Shown here: positions 1 through 9,419 of the stretch, one piece after another | How the letters are laid out: each line of letters begins with the position of its first letter | Numbering within the stretch: the stretch's first letter is position 1 | Position numbers and translations under genes: made by a program | Assembly: GCA_937981915.1 (NCBI GenBank) | Contig: CALJMD010000214.1 | Span: forward strand, 1-46,968 | DNA: 46,968 bases | Source: an uncultured Acidimicrobiales bacterium | GTDB taxonomy: Bacteria; Actinomycetota; Acidimicrobiia; Acidimicrobiales; SZUA-35 | Direction: 5' to 3' | The notes under the pieces: model-generated | Told to the model about the DNA's origin: nothing | The model's database searches: none | The model's input: only the letters and a program-made list of their open reading frames with translations

Positions 1-483
1 GTACGAAGCTTCGAGCGGGGAGACGGTTCCCCTGAGCTCTTCGCTGCCGACTTGGTTGACGAGTTGAATCTGACGATCACGCCCGAAGAGTTCCTCACCA
101 ACTTCACGAAGTTCTGCACTGGCCTGTACCCCGGCGCGCTTGAACTGGTCCGTGACGCACGTAAGCGGGTGCAAACCGCAATCTTGAGCAATACCAATGC
201 GCTTCACTGGTCAGGACAAATCGACGCACCGGTCATCCAGTCGATGTGTGACCGCAACTACCTATCCTTCCAGCTGGGCCTGCTGAAGCCCGACGGCGCC
301 GTCTACCGGTACGTCGGCGACGACCTTGGAGTGCCAGCGGCCAACATCGTGTTTCTCGATGACAACCAAATCAACGTCGATGGCGCTCGCCAGGCCGGCT
401 GGCGGGCCTATGTCGTATCGGGGCCAGAGGAGGCCCGGCGCTGTCTCATCGATATCGGCGTTCTTGGTGACACGACCGATTGA
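1..483 (+). CDS. HAD-superfamily (HAD-IA-like) hydrolase, 5' truncated by window edge
   Basis: Frame is open from base 1; the ORF-track start at 52 is an internal TTG. Motifs AILSNTNALHW, LGLLKPDGAVYRYV and IVFLDDNQINVDGARQAGW are typical of HAD motifs II-IV. Confidence 0.85.
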   Translation, partial: VRSFERGDGSPELFAADLVDELNLTITPEEFLTNFTKFCTGLYPGALELVRDARKRVQTAILSNTNALHWSGQIDAPVIQSMCDRNYLSFQLGLLKPDGAVYRYVGDDLGVPAANIVFLDDNQINVDGARQAGWRAYVVSGPEEARRCLIDIGVLGDTTD

Positions 484-535
484 GGCCCGAGCCTGTCCCA
501 GTGCGTGGCGTGGCAGACCGGCGTAGTGTTGGGCT

Positions 536-1096
536 GTGACCCCTGCTGAGTACCTACGGCTCGTCGTCGATCCGGTCCGGTTGGCGATCCTTGGTTCGGC
601 CGCCTGTGGCCCCGTTGACGCTGATCGCCTCAGCGCCGATCTCGGCAAACCGAAGGTGAAGCTGCTCAAAGAAATCGAGCGCCTCCGAAGTGACGGCCTA
701 CTCAACCAGGACAACCAGCTTGACGTCGAGCTGTTGCGAGACTTGGCCAAGCGGCTACCGAGTGAGGCTGAACACGATCCAGCGATCGTCGACGGGCCAT
801 GGTCGGCCGACGAGCAACAAATTCTGTCGCGTTTCTTCACCGGGATGCACCTGGTCAGCCTGCCATCGGCCGACGCCAAACGCCGGGTCGTTTTGGAACG
901 CCTGGCGTTCGAGTTCGAGCCTGGCCTTCGCTACACCGAACGCCACGTCAACTCGATCTTGCAGATCTACAACGAGGACTACGCCACGTTGCGTCGCTAC
1001 CTGGTGGACTATGGGATGCTGACCAGAGCTGACGGTGTTTACTGGCGTTCCGGAGGCCGCTTTGACGACGACCTCGCCGTCACTGAGGGCGACTGA
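536..1096 (+). CDS. DUF2087 domain protein with N-terminal ArsR-like winged helix
   Basis: N-terminal VDPVRLAILGSAACGPVDADRLSADLGKPKVKLLKEIERL (HTH-like); C-terminal RFFTGMHLVSLPSADAKRRVVLERLAFEFEPGLRYTERHVNSIL...DYATLRRYLVDYGMLTR matches the DUF2087 pattern. Confidence 0.8.
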   Translation: MTPAEYLRLVVDPVRLAILGSAACGPVDADRLSADLGKPKVKLLKEIERLRSDGLLNQDNQLDVELLRDLAKRLPSEAEHDPAIVDGPWSADEQQILSRFFTGMHLVSLPSADAKRRVVLERLAFEFEPGLRYTERHVNSILQIYNEDYATLRRYLVDYGMLTRADGVYWRSGGRFDDDLAVTEGD

Positions 1097-1101
1097 ACGA
1101 G

Positions 1102-2349
1102 CTAGGCCTGGCTGACACCTTCGAACACGAACGTGCGGCGACCGAGGGCCACTGTTTCACCGGAGTGCAATTCCACGGGCTGACCGGCGGTCAACTGGCT
1201 CCAACGGTCATTGTCGGCATCCCAAATGTAGGTGCCGTTGGTCGAATTCAGGTCGGTGAGCTGAACGGTCCAATCGGTCAGCTTCAACTCGGCGTGGGTC
1301 CGACTGAGGGTGTCGTTGTTGTCGTGAATCACCAACAGCTCAGGCGGCATGCGGCTAGGTGTGCCATCGTTTGTCGACGGCTCCCGCCCAATGAGGTAGG
1401 AACGATCCAGCCCGAAGCTCGATCCGTCGTCGAACACGATGAATCCCAACGTCGGGCGCGGGCGCCGAACCGGATTGGGCGTCAGATGAAGCATTGACAC
1501 CCCGCACACCATGCAATAAGCAGATCGGGGATTGTTGAAATGATCGCGGGAGCAGAGGATCCCGTCGACCATGACCTGTTTGTCGGAGGCGTCTACAACT
1601 GGTCCGCCGTCACCGGCAAGTGGCAACGGCTCGAGGCCACCGACCGGTGGCACGTCAAGCAACAGCACCGACTTGAATGGGGCGCTGAGTGGACTCGGAT
1701 CTGACGGGGAGGCTGCGACCAGTGGCGATGGGCCCACACCAGCCGGTTCGGATTCAACTGCAGGCTCGGGCTCGACCAGCGGCGTGGCGACTACGGGCGG
1801 AGCGGCAGCCGCTACCGGCTCCTGTGCTGGCTCTTGGACTGGTTGTTGAGGTTGGGCGGCGACTACCGGTTCGGCGATAACGGGTGGGCCTTCAGAGGCC
1901 ACGGCTATCAGGGTGACGCCGGCGCCCGGAGCGATCCCACGACGAAGATCGAAGGGGGGAATTGGCTCGCTGGCCTCTACGTAGTCGGTGGCTCGAATGG
2001 TCAAACGCTTGGCTTGATGGGAGAGCTGTTGCTTGGCGATGCCGCTGACTCCGGTCAAGACAACTTCGCCGTCGCTCAGCACCTCGACCGGCCCATAGGC
2101 AACGGCCATTGGCCCGCCTGTGGCTTCGACAACCATGCCCAACGCGTGCAGGCGATTGCTCGATAGGAGTTCGTTGACAGCGCGGATCACGGTTTGCGAA
2201 GCCGGGTTGGGTTCGAGGTTGACGAGCATCTCGTCAACGACGGCATCGTGGGACGGGTCGCTGGGTATGACAATTGCAATGTCAGGCCAGCGAGCCACGA
2301 TGCCGAGACCGCGGTGAATTTGTCCGCCTCGAAGATCGATATCGGTCAT
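1102..2349 (-). CDS. FHA domain protein with C-x-x-H...C-x-x-C zinc-ribbon-like motif and Pro/Ala-rich linker
   Basis: C-terminal FHA signature (YLIGREPS...LSRTHAEL...LTDLNSTNGTYI); CSRDHFNNPRSAYCMVCG upstream of FHA. ATG overlaps the stop of the upstream kinase gene (TAATG). Confidence 0.85.
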   Translation of the reverse strand: MTDIDLRGGQIHRGLGIVARWPDIAIVIPSDPSHDAVVDEMLVNLEPNPASQTVIRAVNELLSSNRLHALGMVVEATGGPMAVAYGPVEVLSDGEVVLTGVSGIAKQQLSHQAKRLTIRATDYVEASEPIPPFDLRRGIAPGAGVTLIAVASEGPPVIAEPVVAAQPQQPVQEPAQEPVAAAAPPVVATPLVEPEPAVESEPAGVGPSPLVAASPSDPSPLSAPFKSVLLLDVPPVGGLEPLPLAGDGGPVVDASDKQVMVDGILCSRDHFNNPRSAYCMVCGVSMLHLTPNPVRRPRPTLGFIVFDDGSSFGLDRSYLIGREPSTNDGTPSRMPPELLVIHDNNDTLSRTHAELKLTDWTVQLTDLNSTNGTYIWDADNDRWSQLTAGQPVELHSGETVALGRRTFVFEGVSQA

Positions 2350-3167
2350 TATCGAGGTCCTCCCTGTTGGCGGTTGGCCTCATCTTCGATGGCTTCTGCG
2401 ACCTCGAGCGCTGTCGATGGCCGATCCGCCGGGTCGGGTTTGACGGTCGACTCGATGATGCGGCGCTCGCCATTGCGCAGCGCGTCACCCATGACCGGTT
2501 GTTCGGTGAGCAGGAATCGAAGGGCGTCGACGAGCGATCCGCTCGGAATGTCCGGGAAGATTGAGAAGCCGGTCAGCGTCTTGTGGAGCGTGGCGCCCAA
2601 CGCCCAGATGTCGGTGGCCCGCGAGGCGGGCTGACCTTGAACTACTTCGGGTGCCAAGTAGTCGATTGCCCCCATTTGGGCGGCCCCGGTGACGGTCTGG
2701 CCGGGGCTGAGTAGTTGTGAAATGCCGACATCGCTCAGCCGTGACCGATCGTCGCTCAGCACAATGTTGCCGGGACGGATGGAGCGATGGGGAATCCCGA
2801 CCTCGTGGAGGGCGTGTGCCCCTCGGGCGGCGCCGGCCACTGCGCGGAGCACGTCCACCCTCGATGAGGGGCGAGCGGGGCGGGTCAGCGTCCCGCCGGT
2901 CTCGAAACGACCGGCAAGGTAGACGACTGAGCCTTGTTGGCCGATGTCGAAAATCTCGTGAAGGTATGGCGAGCGAACCGACGCATAAGTTCGGAGATGC
3001 TCAGCCAGTCGTTCGAACTCGGCATCACTGGCAGCATGAATAATCGTCTTTATCGCAACCTGTGGGTCGGCGACACCAAGACGTGCCGGTGTCTCAGCCA
3101 GCCAATATTGGCCTTGGCTTCCCTCGCCTAGCTGGTGAATGATCTTGTAATCCGCGATCTCCTGCAT
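2349..3167 (-). CDS. Ser/Thr protein kinase-like protein, probable pseudokinase (HRS instead of HRD)
   Basis: Kinase fold motifs: GEGSQGQYW, VAIKTII, GIPHRSIRPGNIVLSDD, LSDVGIS, DYLAPEVV, DIWALGATL. Catalytic-loop Asp is replaced by Ser. Confidence 0.85.
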   Translation of the reverse strand: MQEIADYKIIHQLGEGSQGQYWLAETPARLGVADPQVAIKTIIHAASDAEFERLAEHLRTYASVRSPYLHEIFDIGQQGSVVYLAGRFETGGTLTRPARPSSRVDVLRAVAGAARGAHALHEVGIPHRSIRPGNIVLSDDRSRLSDVGISQLLSPGQTVTGAAQMGAIDYLAPEVVQGQPASRATDIWALGATLHKTLTGFSIFPDIPSGSLVDALRFLLTEQPVMGDALRNGERRIIESTVKPDPADRPSTALEVAEAIEDEANRQQGGPR

Positions 3168-3481
3168 CGATTGATGCCGGCTCCTTCGTCAAGTGGTCAA
3201 CGACCTAGTCTAGGTCTCCACGGCGCCGCACGGTACTTCGCCCGGTCGAGCGGCGTGTCGTCGAATCACGACGGTACCGGCCGAAGTGTCTATGCCCAAA
3301 CTGGGTGAATCACATCGAATTGATACAAATAGTAGCGCGACGTGTCGACCAATAGCAGCGATAGCGATTCGGCCACGGCGGCATCAAGACCTGCTAGGTT
3401 GCCATATGACCACTCAGAGATACGCCACCAGGGCGGCCTGAAGAGAAGCTGCGAGTCAGCGGCAAGAGGAGTAGTGATCAC

Positions 3482-4039
3482 ATGGGCGTGTTCGATTTCA
3501 TTCGCGAAGCTGGAGCCAAAGTAGGCATTGGGGACAGCAAGGAAGAAAAGCAGGCCAAAGCGGCAGCGGCGTCAGCCGAGCGTGCCGCCGAGATGTCGAA
3601 GCGGGTAAAGGCCAGGAAGGCCGCTGCCGCCAAGCAGGCCCAGATGCGTCGCCTTGACGACTCCAAAAAGGCCATGGGCCTTGAACGCTACGTGCGGGAA
3701 CTTGGCTTCGACGTCAAGAACCTCGATATTCGCTACGACGACGGTGTTGCTACTATTTCCGGCACCGTGGCCGACCAGGAAACCCGAGAGCGGGTCATTC
3801 TGGCCGTCGGAAACGTTGCCGACGTCGGCACCGTGGAAGAGGAAATCGAAGTTGAGGCTCCGGCCGAGGAATCCGACATGCACGTCGTGGTGTCCGGTGA
3901 CACGCTCAGTGCGATCGCCAAGGAACATTATGGCGACGCAAACAAGTACATGGCGATCTTCGAAGCCAACCGACCGATGCTCAGCGACCCCGACAAGATT
4001 TACATCGGACAGGTCCTGCGCATTCCGGCTTCAGCCTGA
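3482..4039 (+). CDS. BON + LysM domain protein (YgaU/Kbp-like)
   Basis: MGVFDFIREAGAKVG N-terminus, BON-like segment (DIRYDDGVATISGTVADQETRERVILAVGNV) and C-terminal LysM (VVVSGDTLSAIAKEHYGDANKYMAIFEANRPMLSDPDKIYIGQVLRIP). Confidence 0.9.
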   Translation: MGVFDFIREAGAKVGIGDSKEEKQAKAAAASAERAAEMSKRVKARKAAAAKQAQMRRLDDSKKAMGLERYVRELGFDVKNLDIRYDDGVATISGTVADQETRERVILAVGNVADVGTVEEEIEVEAPAEESDMHVVVSGDTLSAIAKEHYGDANKYMAIFEANRPMLSDPDKIYIGQVLRIPASA

Positions 4040-4082
4040 CAACCTCGTTCCCGGTCGGCACAGCCGATGGGGACACGTAATT

Positions 4083-4116
4083 GAGTCGACGCCGGACAAG
4101 TTGCCGGCGTCGACTC
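4083..4116. terminator. Perfect 13-bp inverted repeat with 8-nt loop, terminator-like without T-tract
   Basis: GAGTCGACGCCGG-acaagttg-CCGGCGTCGACTC between the LysM gene and the next start codon. Confidence 0.55.
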
Positions 4117-4126
4117 GCGTAGCACC

Positions 4127-5881
4127 GTGAATAGTCGAGACGATCAGGATCTGTTGATCCGACACGCGCCCATCTTGCGGTACGACCAGCGCGAGCTGTT
4201 CTTCCCTTCACCGGTTGACGCCTACGTGCAGTCATGCTCGCTGTGGTCGAGCGAGAAACAAATAGTCGAACCCGGCGAGGTGAGGTTGACCGACCTCACC
4301 GGTGAGCTGGCAGTCGGCTCCTACCTTCAATTCATCTCCGACACTGAGCGTCGGGCCGTTGTGCGCACCGATGCCCGACAGCTGGCTCGCCGATTGCTCG
4401 GACCACGTCTCGGTCGGGTAGGGCTATTTGGGCGAATGGTGGACGCCCTGTTCTTAGCCAGCGTCTGGTTCAGACCCACCACACCTGGGCTTACCACTCC
4501 GGCCGCCGCCATCAAATCGGCCGAACTCGAGACCGGCCCCCGACCGGTCGTTTACGCTCGAGTAGCCGAGGTCGCCAACTGGACGGTTCTCCACTACACG
4601 TACTTCTACGCAATGAACGACTGGCGGTCTGGCTACCGCGGGTTGAACGACCACGAGGCCGACTGGGAACAGATCTGGATCATGTGCGATCCAGCCGATA
4701 GACGGCCGGTGTGGGTCGTGGTGTCCAACCATGATCTGGAGGGCGCCAATCTTCGGCGGCATTGGGATGACGACGAACTGCAGCGTCGAGGCGACCGACC
4801 CGCTCTGTTCGTGGGCGCGGGCTCCCACGCTCTGTTCTTTCTCCCAGGAGACTATGTCACTCGTATTGACGTGCCCGGGCTTCGCTGGTTGCTTCGGCTG
4901 CAGCGTTGGGTGAGACGGGCGCTGCAAATTCCCGACCAGGCGGCCGAACGTGGTCTTGGCCCAGCCGTCGGTGTTCCCTTCGTCGACTCCGCCCCCGGCG
5001 ACGGTCTTGAACACAGCGACTGGGACCTTCGCCTGCTGGATGAAAGCGTGCCGTGGGTTGGTCAATACCGGGGCCTTTGGGGTCTTGACACAGGGGACCG
5101 AACCAACGGGGAACGAGGGCCGGCGGGCCCGAAGTTCACCCGAACCGGTGATGTCCGGGCCGCTTGGGCGGATCCCGTCGGCTTCGCCGGGCTGCATGGA
5201 ACCAACCCGCCCTCGCAAGCCCAAGCCGCCGCGTCCGAGGAGCGGATTCGCCTGGCCCTCACCGAAGTGAACGGGGAGATCCAACGATCGTCCCGGTTAC
5301 TCCCGGTCTTCGGCCAGGTGGACGACCCGGTCCGTCGATATGAGGCCTCGGAGCGTCTCAGCGATCTGCTTCGGCGACGGGTCGAGCTAACCGATCTTCA
5401 GGCCCGCCTCCGACGCGGGCAGCAAAAGGCGGTTGGGATTCGCGATCACCTGGTGCAGGCCGCAGTGCCCCTCGCCCCACCGCAGGAGGCAGGTTGGCTG
5501 CTGGCCGGGTGGGCGGCGGTAAGCGTGCCACTTCTGATCTTGGCCATTGCCTCGATGCTGGTGTTCGACCCGCTTCGAGTGACGACGGTGGTGGCAATTG
5601 TGGCTGCCGCCTTTTCGCTCTTGGAGCAGCTTGTGCGTCGCCACTTCGCCCCGGCGCTGCGGCTCACAGCGGTCTACGCGGTGGTTGTCGCCGCCTTCCT
5701 CGCTCTTCGAGCGGTGGCTTCGGGCGTGCTGAGCGTCAGCGTCTATGTTGTCGGGGCGCTACTTGCGGCCGCTGCCGCAGTGCTCTTTGTCGCCAATCTC
5801 GGTGAGCTCACGGCCGTCCGTCGGCGGGCGGACACCGCCGAGGCAGTGGTGGCAGAAACTGCAGGCGAAACGGCTGACTGA
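4127..5881 (+). CDS. Vps62-like membrane protein with HEADWE motif and C-terminal TM helices
   Basis: HAPILRYDQRELFFPSPVDAYVQ; NDHEADWEQIWIM; ALFVGAGSHALFF; hydrophobic C-terminal segments (LLAGWAAVSVPLLILAIASMLVF etc.). GTG start. Confidence 0.65.
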   Translation: MNSRDDQDLLIRHAPILRYDQRELFFPSPVDAYVQSCSLWSSEKQIVEPGEVRLTDLTGELAVGSYLQFISDTERRAVVRTDARQLARRLLGPRLGRVGLFGRMVDALFLASVWFRPTTPGLTTPAAAIKSAELETGPRPVVYARVAEVANWTVLHYTYFYAMNDWRSGYRGLNDHEADWEQIWIMCDPADRRPVWVVVSNHDLEGANLRRHWDDDELQRRGDRPALFVGAGSHALFFLPGDYVTRIDVPGLRWLLRLQRWVRRALQIPDQAAERGLGPAVGVPFVDSAPGDGLEHSDWDLRLLDESVPWVGQYRGLWGLDTGDRTNGERGPAGPKFTRTGDVRAAWADPVGFAGLHGTNPPSQAQAAASEERIRLALTEVNGEIQRSSRLLPVFGQVDDPVRRYEASERLSDLLRRRVELTDLQARLRRGQQKAVGIRDHLVQAAVPLAPPQEAGWLLAGWAAVSVPLLILAIASMLVFDPLRVTTVVAIVAAAFSLLEQLVRRHFAPALRLTAVYAVVVAAFLALRAVASGVLSVSVYVVGALLAAAAAVLFVANLGELTAVRRRADTAEAVVAETAGETAD

Positions 5882-5931
5882 CAGCGTGGCTAGTTGACTA
5901 CCGGATGTTGCCTCGCCGCTGGTGGGACTCA

Positions 5932-7125
5932 CTAGCCGAATGTTGCTTGGAGCCTCTCACCTGCTTCGATCAGAACCTCGTCTCGCTTGGTAAAGCAGAA
6001 GCGGACGAGTGACGCCCCCTCGCTCTGATCTTTGTAAAACACCTGGGCCGGTACCGCGACTACACCGGCCCTTTCGGGGAGCGACAGGCAAAAGGCAATG
6101 CCATCGGACTGGCTGACCGGCTTGATGTCGACCATGGTGAAATAGGTGCCTTGAGGTTGGTATACCTCGAATCCGGCGCGTTCCAGGTAGCCGCCCAGGA
6201 GATCGCGTTTGTGCCGTAGTTGCGACGTGAGCTGCTCAAAGTAGTCGTCCCCCAAGGCCAGGCCGGCGGCGACGGCCGGTTGGAAGGGCGCACCGCTCAC
6301 GAAGGTCAGAAACTGCTTGGCAGTCCGGATTGCCGACAAGAGATCGGGTCGAGCGATCGCCCACCCGATTTTCCAGCCGGTCACAGAAAATGTCTTGCCT
6401 GCGGACGAGACCGTGACTGTTCGATCGGCCATTCCGTCCAGCGTCGCTACCGGGTGATGGGCGCCGTCGAAAACCATGTGCTCGTAGACCTCATCGGTGA
6501 TGAGTATGAGATCGTGGCGTATACAGCAGTCGGCGATGAACGCCAGTTCTTCGGCGGTGAAGACTTTTCCGGTCGGATTGTGCGGAGTGTTCAACAGCAC
6601 GGCCCGCGTCTTCGGCGAGATCGACGCTGAGAATCGGTCGCGGTCGAATGTGAAGTGACCTTCTTCGGAAGGGGTGAGTGTGACGGTTCGCAGGCGGGCC
6701 CCCGCCATCGCTACCGCAGCGCCGTAGCTGTCGTAGGTGGGGTCGAAGGCCAGGATCTCGTCGCCGGTTTCACAAAGAGCGATCAAGGTGGCGGTGAGAG
6801 CCTCGGTTGCCCCGGTGGTGACCAACACGGTGTCCGGATCGGTCGCCATGCCATAGAACCGCTGCTGATGGTCGGCGATGGCCTGGCGCAGCTCCGACGT
6901 GCCGGGTCCCGGCGGGTACTGGTTTTGTCCGCCCCGCAGCGCAGTAATTGCAGCTTCGATGATTTCCGCTGGACCGTCGGTGTCGGGAAATCCCTGCCCG
7001 AGGTTGATGGCGTTGGTCTTGGCGGCCAACGCCGACATCTCAGCGAAGATGGTTGTTCCGAAGCCCTGCAATCGGGTGTTCAGGTGCGGTTGTCGATTCG
7101 AGGTGAGTGTTGGAAGCTCGGCCAT
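5932..7125 (-). CDS. PLP-dependent class I/II aminotransferase
   Basis: INLGQGFPDTDGP, QYPPGPGTSELRQAI, LNTPHNPTGKVF, ITDEVYEHMVF, SSAGKTFSVTGWKIGW (PLP lysine). Confidence 0.92.
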   Translation of the reverse strand: MAELPTLTSNRQPHLNTRLQGFGTTIFAEMSALAAKTNAINLGQGFPDTDGPAEIIEAAITALRGGQNQYPPGPGTSELRQAIADHQQRFYGMATDPDTVLVTTGATEALTATLIALCETGDEILAFDPTYDSYGAAVAMAGARLRTVTLTPSEEGHFTFDRDRFSASISPKTRAVLLNTPHNPTGKVFTAEELAFIADCCIRHDLILITDEVYEHMVFDGAHHPVATLDGMADRTVTVSSAGKTFSVTGWKIGWAIARPDLLSAIRTAKQFLTFVSGAPFQPAVAAGLALGDDYFEQLTSQLRHKRDLLGGYLERAGFEVYQPQGTYFTMVDIKPVSQSDGIAFCLSLPERAGVVAVPAQVFYKDQSEGASLVRFCFTKRDEVLIEAGERLQATFG

Positions 7126-7536
7126 CGGGTCTCCGGTTCGTTGCCCATTGGTGTTCTAGACGCTCGGATCCACCGGTGTGTGGTCCCGCTCAGGACTGTG
7201 GCCTCAAGCGGAATGTCCCGAAGATCGGTCAGGAGTAGCGCCAAACGCCGTTATCGTAGAAAAACCAGATCTGTGGTCCGGTGTTCCCTCGGGCAACTTA
7301 CCAGAACGCGGATCCGACCGGCGAGACTACGCTCGCCGTCGGCGCTGGCTGTGCCGACATGACGTGGTCGAGACGGAAACGCACAGAAGTAGTTCGTTGA
7401 CGTAGCGCTCCAACCCACCACGAGCATCGTCGCATCAGGGGGACTGCTGGAAGAGAGACTGTCGTGAGACGTCCGGCTAGAAGTAGCCGAATCACGGTAC
7501 CGATCTTCTTCGAAGTAGTGGGAGTAGGGGATTCAC

Positions 7537-9408
7537 GTGACTGACACTGTTGAACCGGTTGAGCAGACAACGCTTGATCAGGTTGTTATTCGTTTTGCCG
7601 GCGATTCCGGAGACGGAATGCAGCTGACCGGCGATCGTTTCACATCGGCAAGTGCTCTTGCCGGAAACGATCTGGCTACCTTGCCGGAGTTCCCGGCCGA
7701 GATCCGAGCGCCTCAAGGAACGCTTGCCGGCGTCTCCGCCTTCCAGGTCCATATCTCAGATCATGAGATCTACACGCCCGGCGACGCCCCGGACGTACTG
7801 GTCGCCATGAACCCGGCCGCACTCAAATCGGAGCTAAGTCGCCTGCGCGACGGCGGCACCCTCATTCTTAACGATGACGCCTTCGACGAGCGCAATCTTG
7901 AAAAAGCGGGTTTCGAGGCGGACCCACGAGAGACCGGCGAACTCAGCGGCTACGTCGTTCACCGCGTGAACATGACAAAGCTGACCCTCGGGGCGACCGA
8001 AGATCTTGATGTGAAGAAGCGGGACGCCGAACGGTCCAAGAACTTCTTCGCCTTGGGTCTGGTCAGCTGGATGTACTCCAGGCCAACCCAGCCGACGTTC
8101 GAGTGGATCGACACCAAGTTCGGCAAGTTGCCGGCCGTTGCCGCCGCCAACACGGCTGCATTCAAGGCCGGACATGCCTTCGGTGAGACCGCTGAGATGT
8201 TCGGCTCGCCGTTCAAGGTGGATGCCGCCAAGCAGGTACCGGGCGAATACACGAACATCACCGGCAATGTGGCGACCGCCTGGGGCATGGTGGCCGCCGG
8301 TGAGCTGTCCAAGTTGCCCGTGTTTCTCGGAACCTACCCGATTACTCCGGCATCGGACATTTTGCACGAACTCAGTCGGCACAAGAACTTCGGTGTCCGC
8401 ACGTTCCAGGCGGAAGACGAGATTGCCGGTGTTGGCGCCGCTCTCGGTGCTGCCTTTGGCGGAAGCCTGGCCTTCACCACAACATCGGGACCAGGGGTTG
8501 CGCTCAAGGGTGAAACCATCGGCCTAGCGGTCAGCATTGAAATTCCGCTTGTCATCGTTGACGTCCAGCGTGGCGGCCCATCAACCGGGCTGCCCACCAA
8601 GACCGAAGCATCGGATCTGATGATGGCCATGTACGGCCGCCACGGCGAGGCACCGCTTCCCATCGTGGCTGCATCAACCCCGGCCGACTGTTTCTACGCC
8701 GCTATCGAGGCCTCACGCCTTGCAATCAAGTACCGGACGCCTGTCATCTTGTTGACCGACGGCTATCTGGCCAACGGCGCTGAACCGTGGCTGTTGCCTG
8801 ACGTGTCGAGTCTGCCCGACATCAGTGTCGAGTTCGCCACCGAGCCCAATGCTGAAGACCCAACCGGCCAACCCATCTTCTTGCCCTACCAGCGTGACCC
8901 TGAGACGTTGGCCCGACCGTGGGCTGTTCCTGGCACGCCCGGCCTTGAGCATCGAGTCGGTGGCCTGGAAAAGCAGGACGTGACCGGCAACGTCAACTAC
9001 GATCCGGCCAACCATGGGCGGATGACCGAACTGCGTGAAGCGAAGATCGCAGGCATCGCCTCCGATATCCCGCCGGTTGCTGTCGAGGGCCCGGGCGACG
9101 CTCCGGTTCTGATCCTCGGATGGGGTTCCACCAGAGGGGCTATAACGGCGGCCGCCGAGCGTTTGCGCTCGGCTGGTATGAACGTCGATCACGCCAACCT
9201 CACCCACCTCAATCCGTTCCCACCGAACCTCGGTGAGGTGCTGAGTGGGCGAGAGCATGTGTTTGTACCGGAACTTAACCGGGGTCAACTGGTTCGGCTT
9301 GTAAGGGCTGAGTACCTGATTGATGCCACGCCGATAAACAAGGTGATGGGCGTGCCGTTCACGGCCGCTGAACTCGCCGAAATCATCCAAGAAGCTGTGA
9401 ACGGGTAG
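7537..9408 (+). CDS. korA: 2-oxoacid:ferredoxin oxidoreductase subunit alpha (KorA-like, gamma-alpha fusion)
   Basis: VIRFAGDSGDGMQLTGDRF, LPEFPAEIRAPQGTLAGVSAFQVHI, GTYPITPASDILHELS, TTTSGPGVALKGETIGLA, VDVQRGGPSTGLPTKTEASDLMMAMYGRHGE. Followed directly by the beta subunit. Confidence 0.95.
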   Translation: MTDTVEPVEQTTLDQVVIRFAGDSGDGMQLTGDRFTSASALAGNDLATLPEFPAEIRAPQGTLAGVSAFQVHISDHEIYTPGDAPDVLVAMNPAALKSELSRLRDGGTLILNDDAFDERNLEKAGFEADPRETGELSGYVVHRVNMTKLTLGATEDLDVKKRDAERSKNFFALGLVSWMYSRPTQPTFEWIDTKFGKLPAVAAANTAAFKAGHAFGETAEMFGSPFKVDAAKQVPGEYTNITGNVATAWGMVAAGELSKLPVFLGTYPITPASDILHELSRHKNFGVRTFQAEDEIAGVGAALGAAFGGSLAFTTTSGPGVALKGETIGLAVSIEIPLVIVDVQRGGPSTGLPTKTEASDLMMAMYGRHGEAPLPIVAASTPADCFYAAIEASRLAIKYRTPVILLTDGYLANGAEPWLLPDVSSLPDISVEFATEPNAEDPTGQPIFLPYQRDPETLARPWAVPGTPGLEHRVGGLEKQDVTGNVNYDPANHGRMTELREAKIAGIASDIPPVAVEGPGDAPVLILGWGSTRGAITAAAERLRSAGMNVDHANLTHLNPFPPNLGEVLSGREHVFVPELNRGQLVRLVRAEYLIDATPINKVMGVPFTAAELAEIIQEAVNG

Positions 9409-9419
9409 GAAGTGAAACG

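Noticed and set aside
4454-5284. 276-aa minus-strand ORF
   Set aside because: Antisense to the Vps62-like gene; no recognisable motifs, typical shadow ORF in high-GC DNA.
6655-7362. 235-aa plus-strand ORF
   Set aside because: Antisense to the aminotransferase; no family features.
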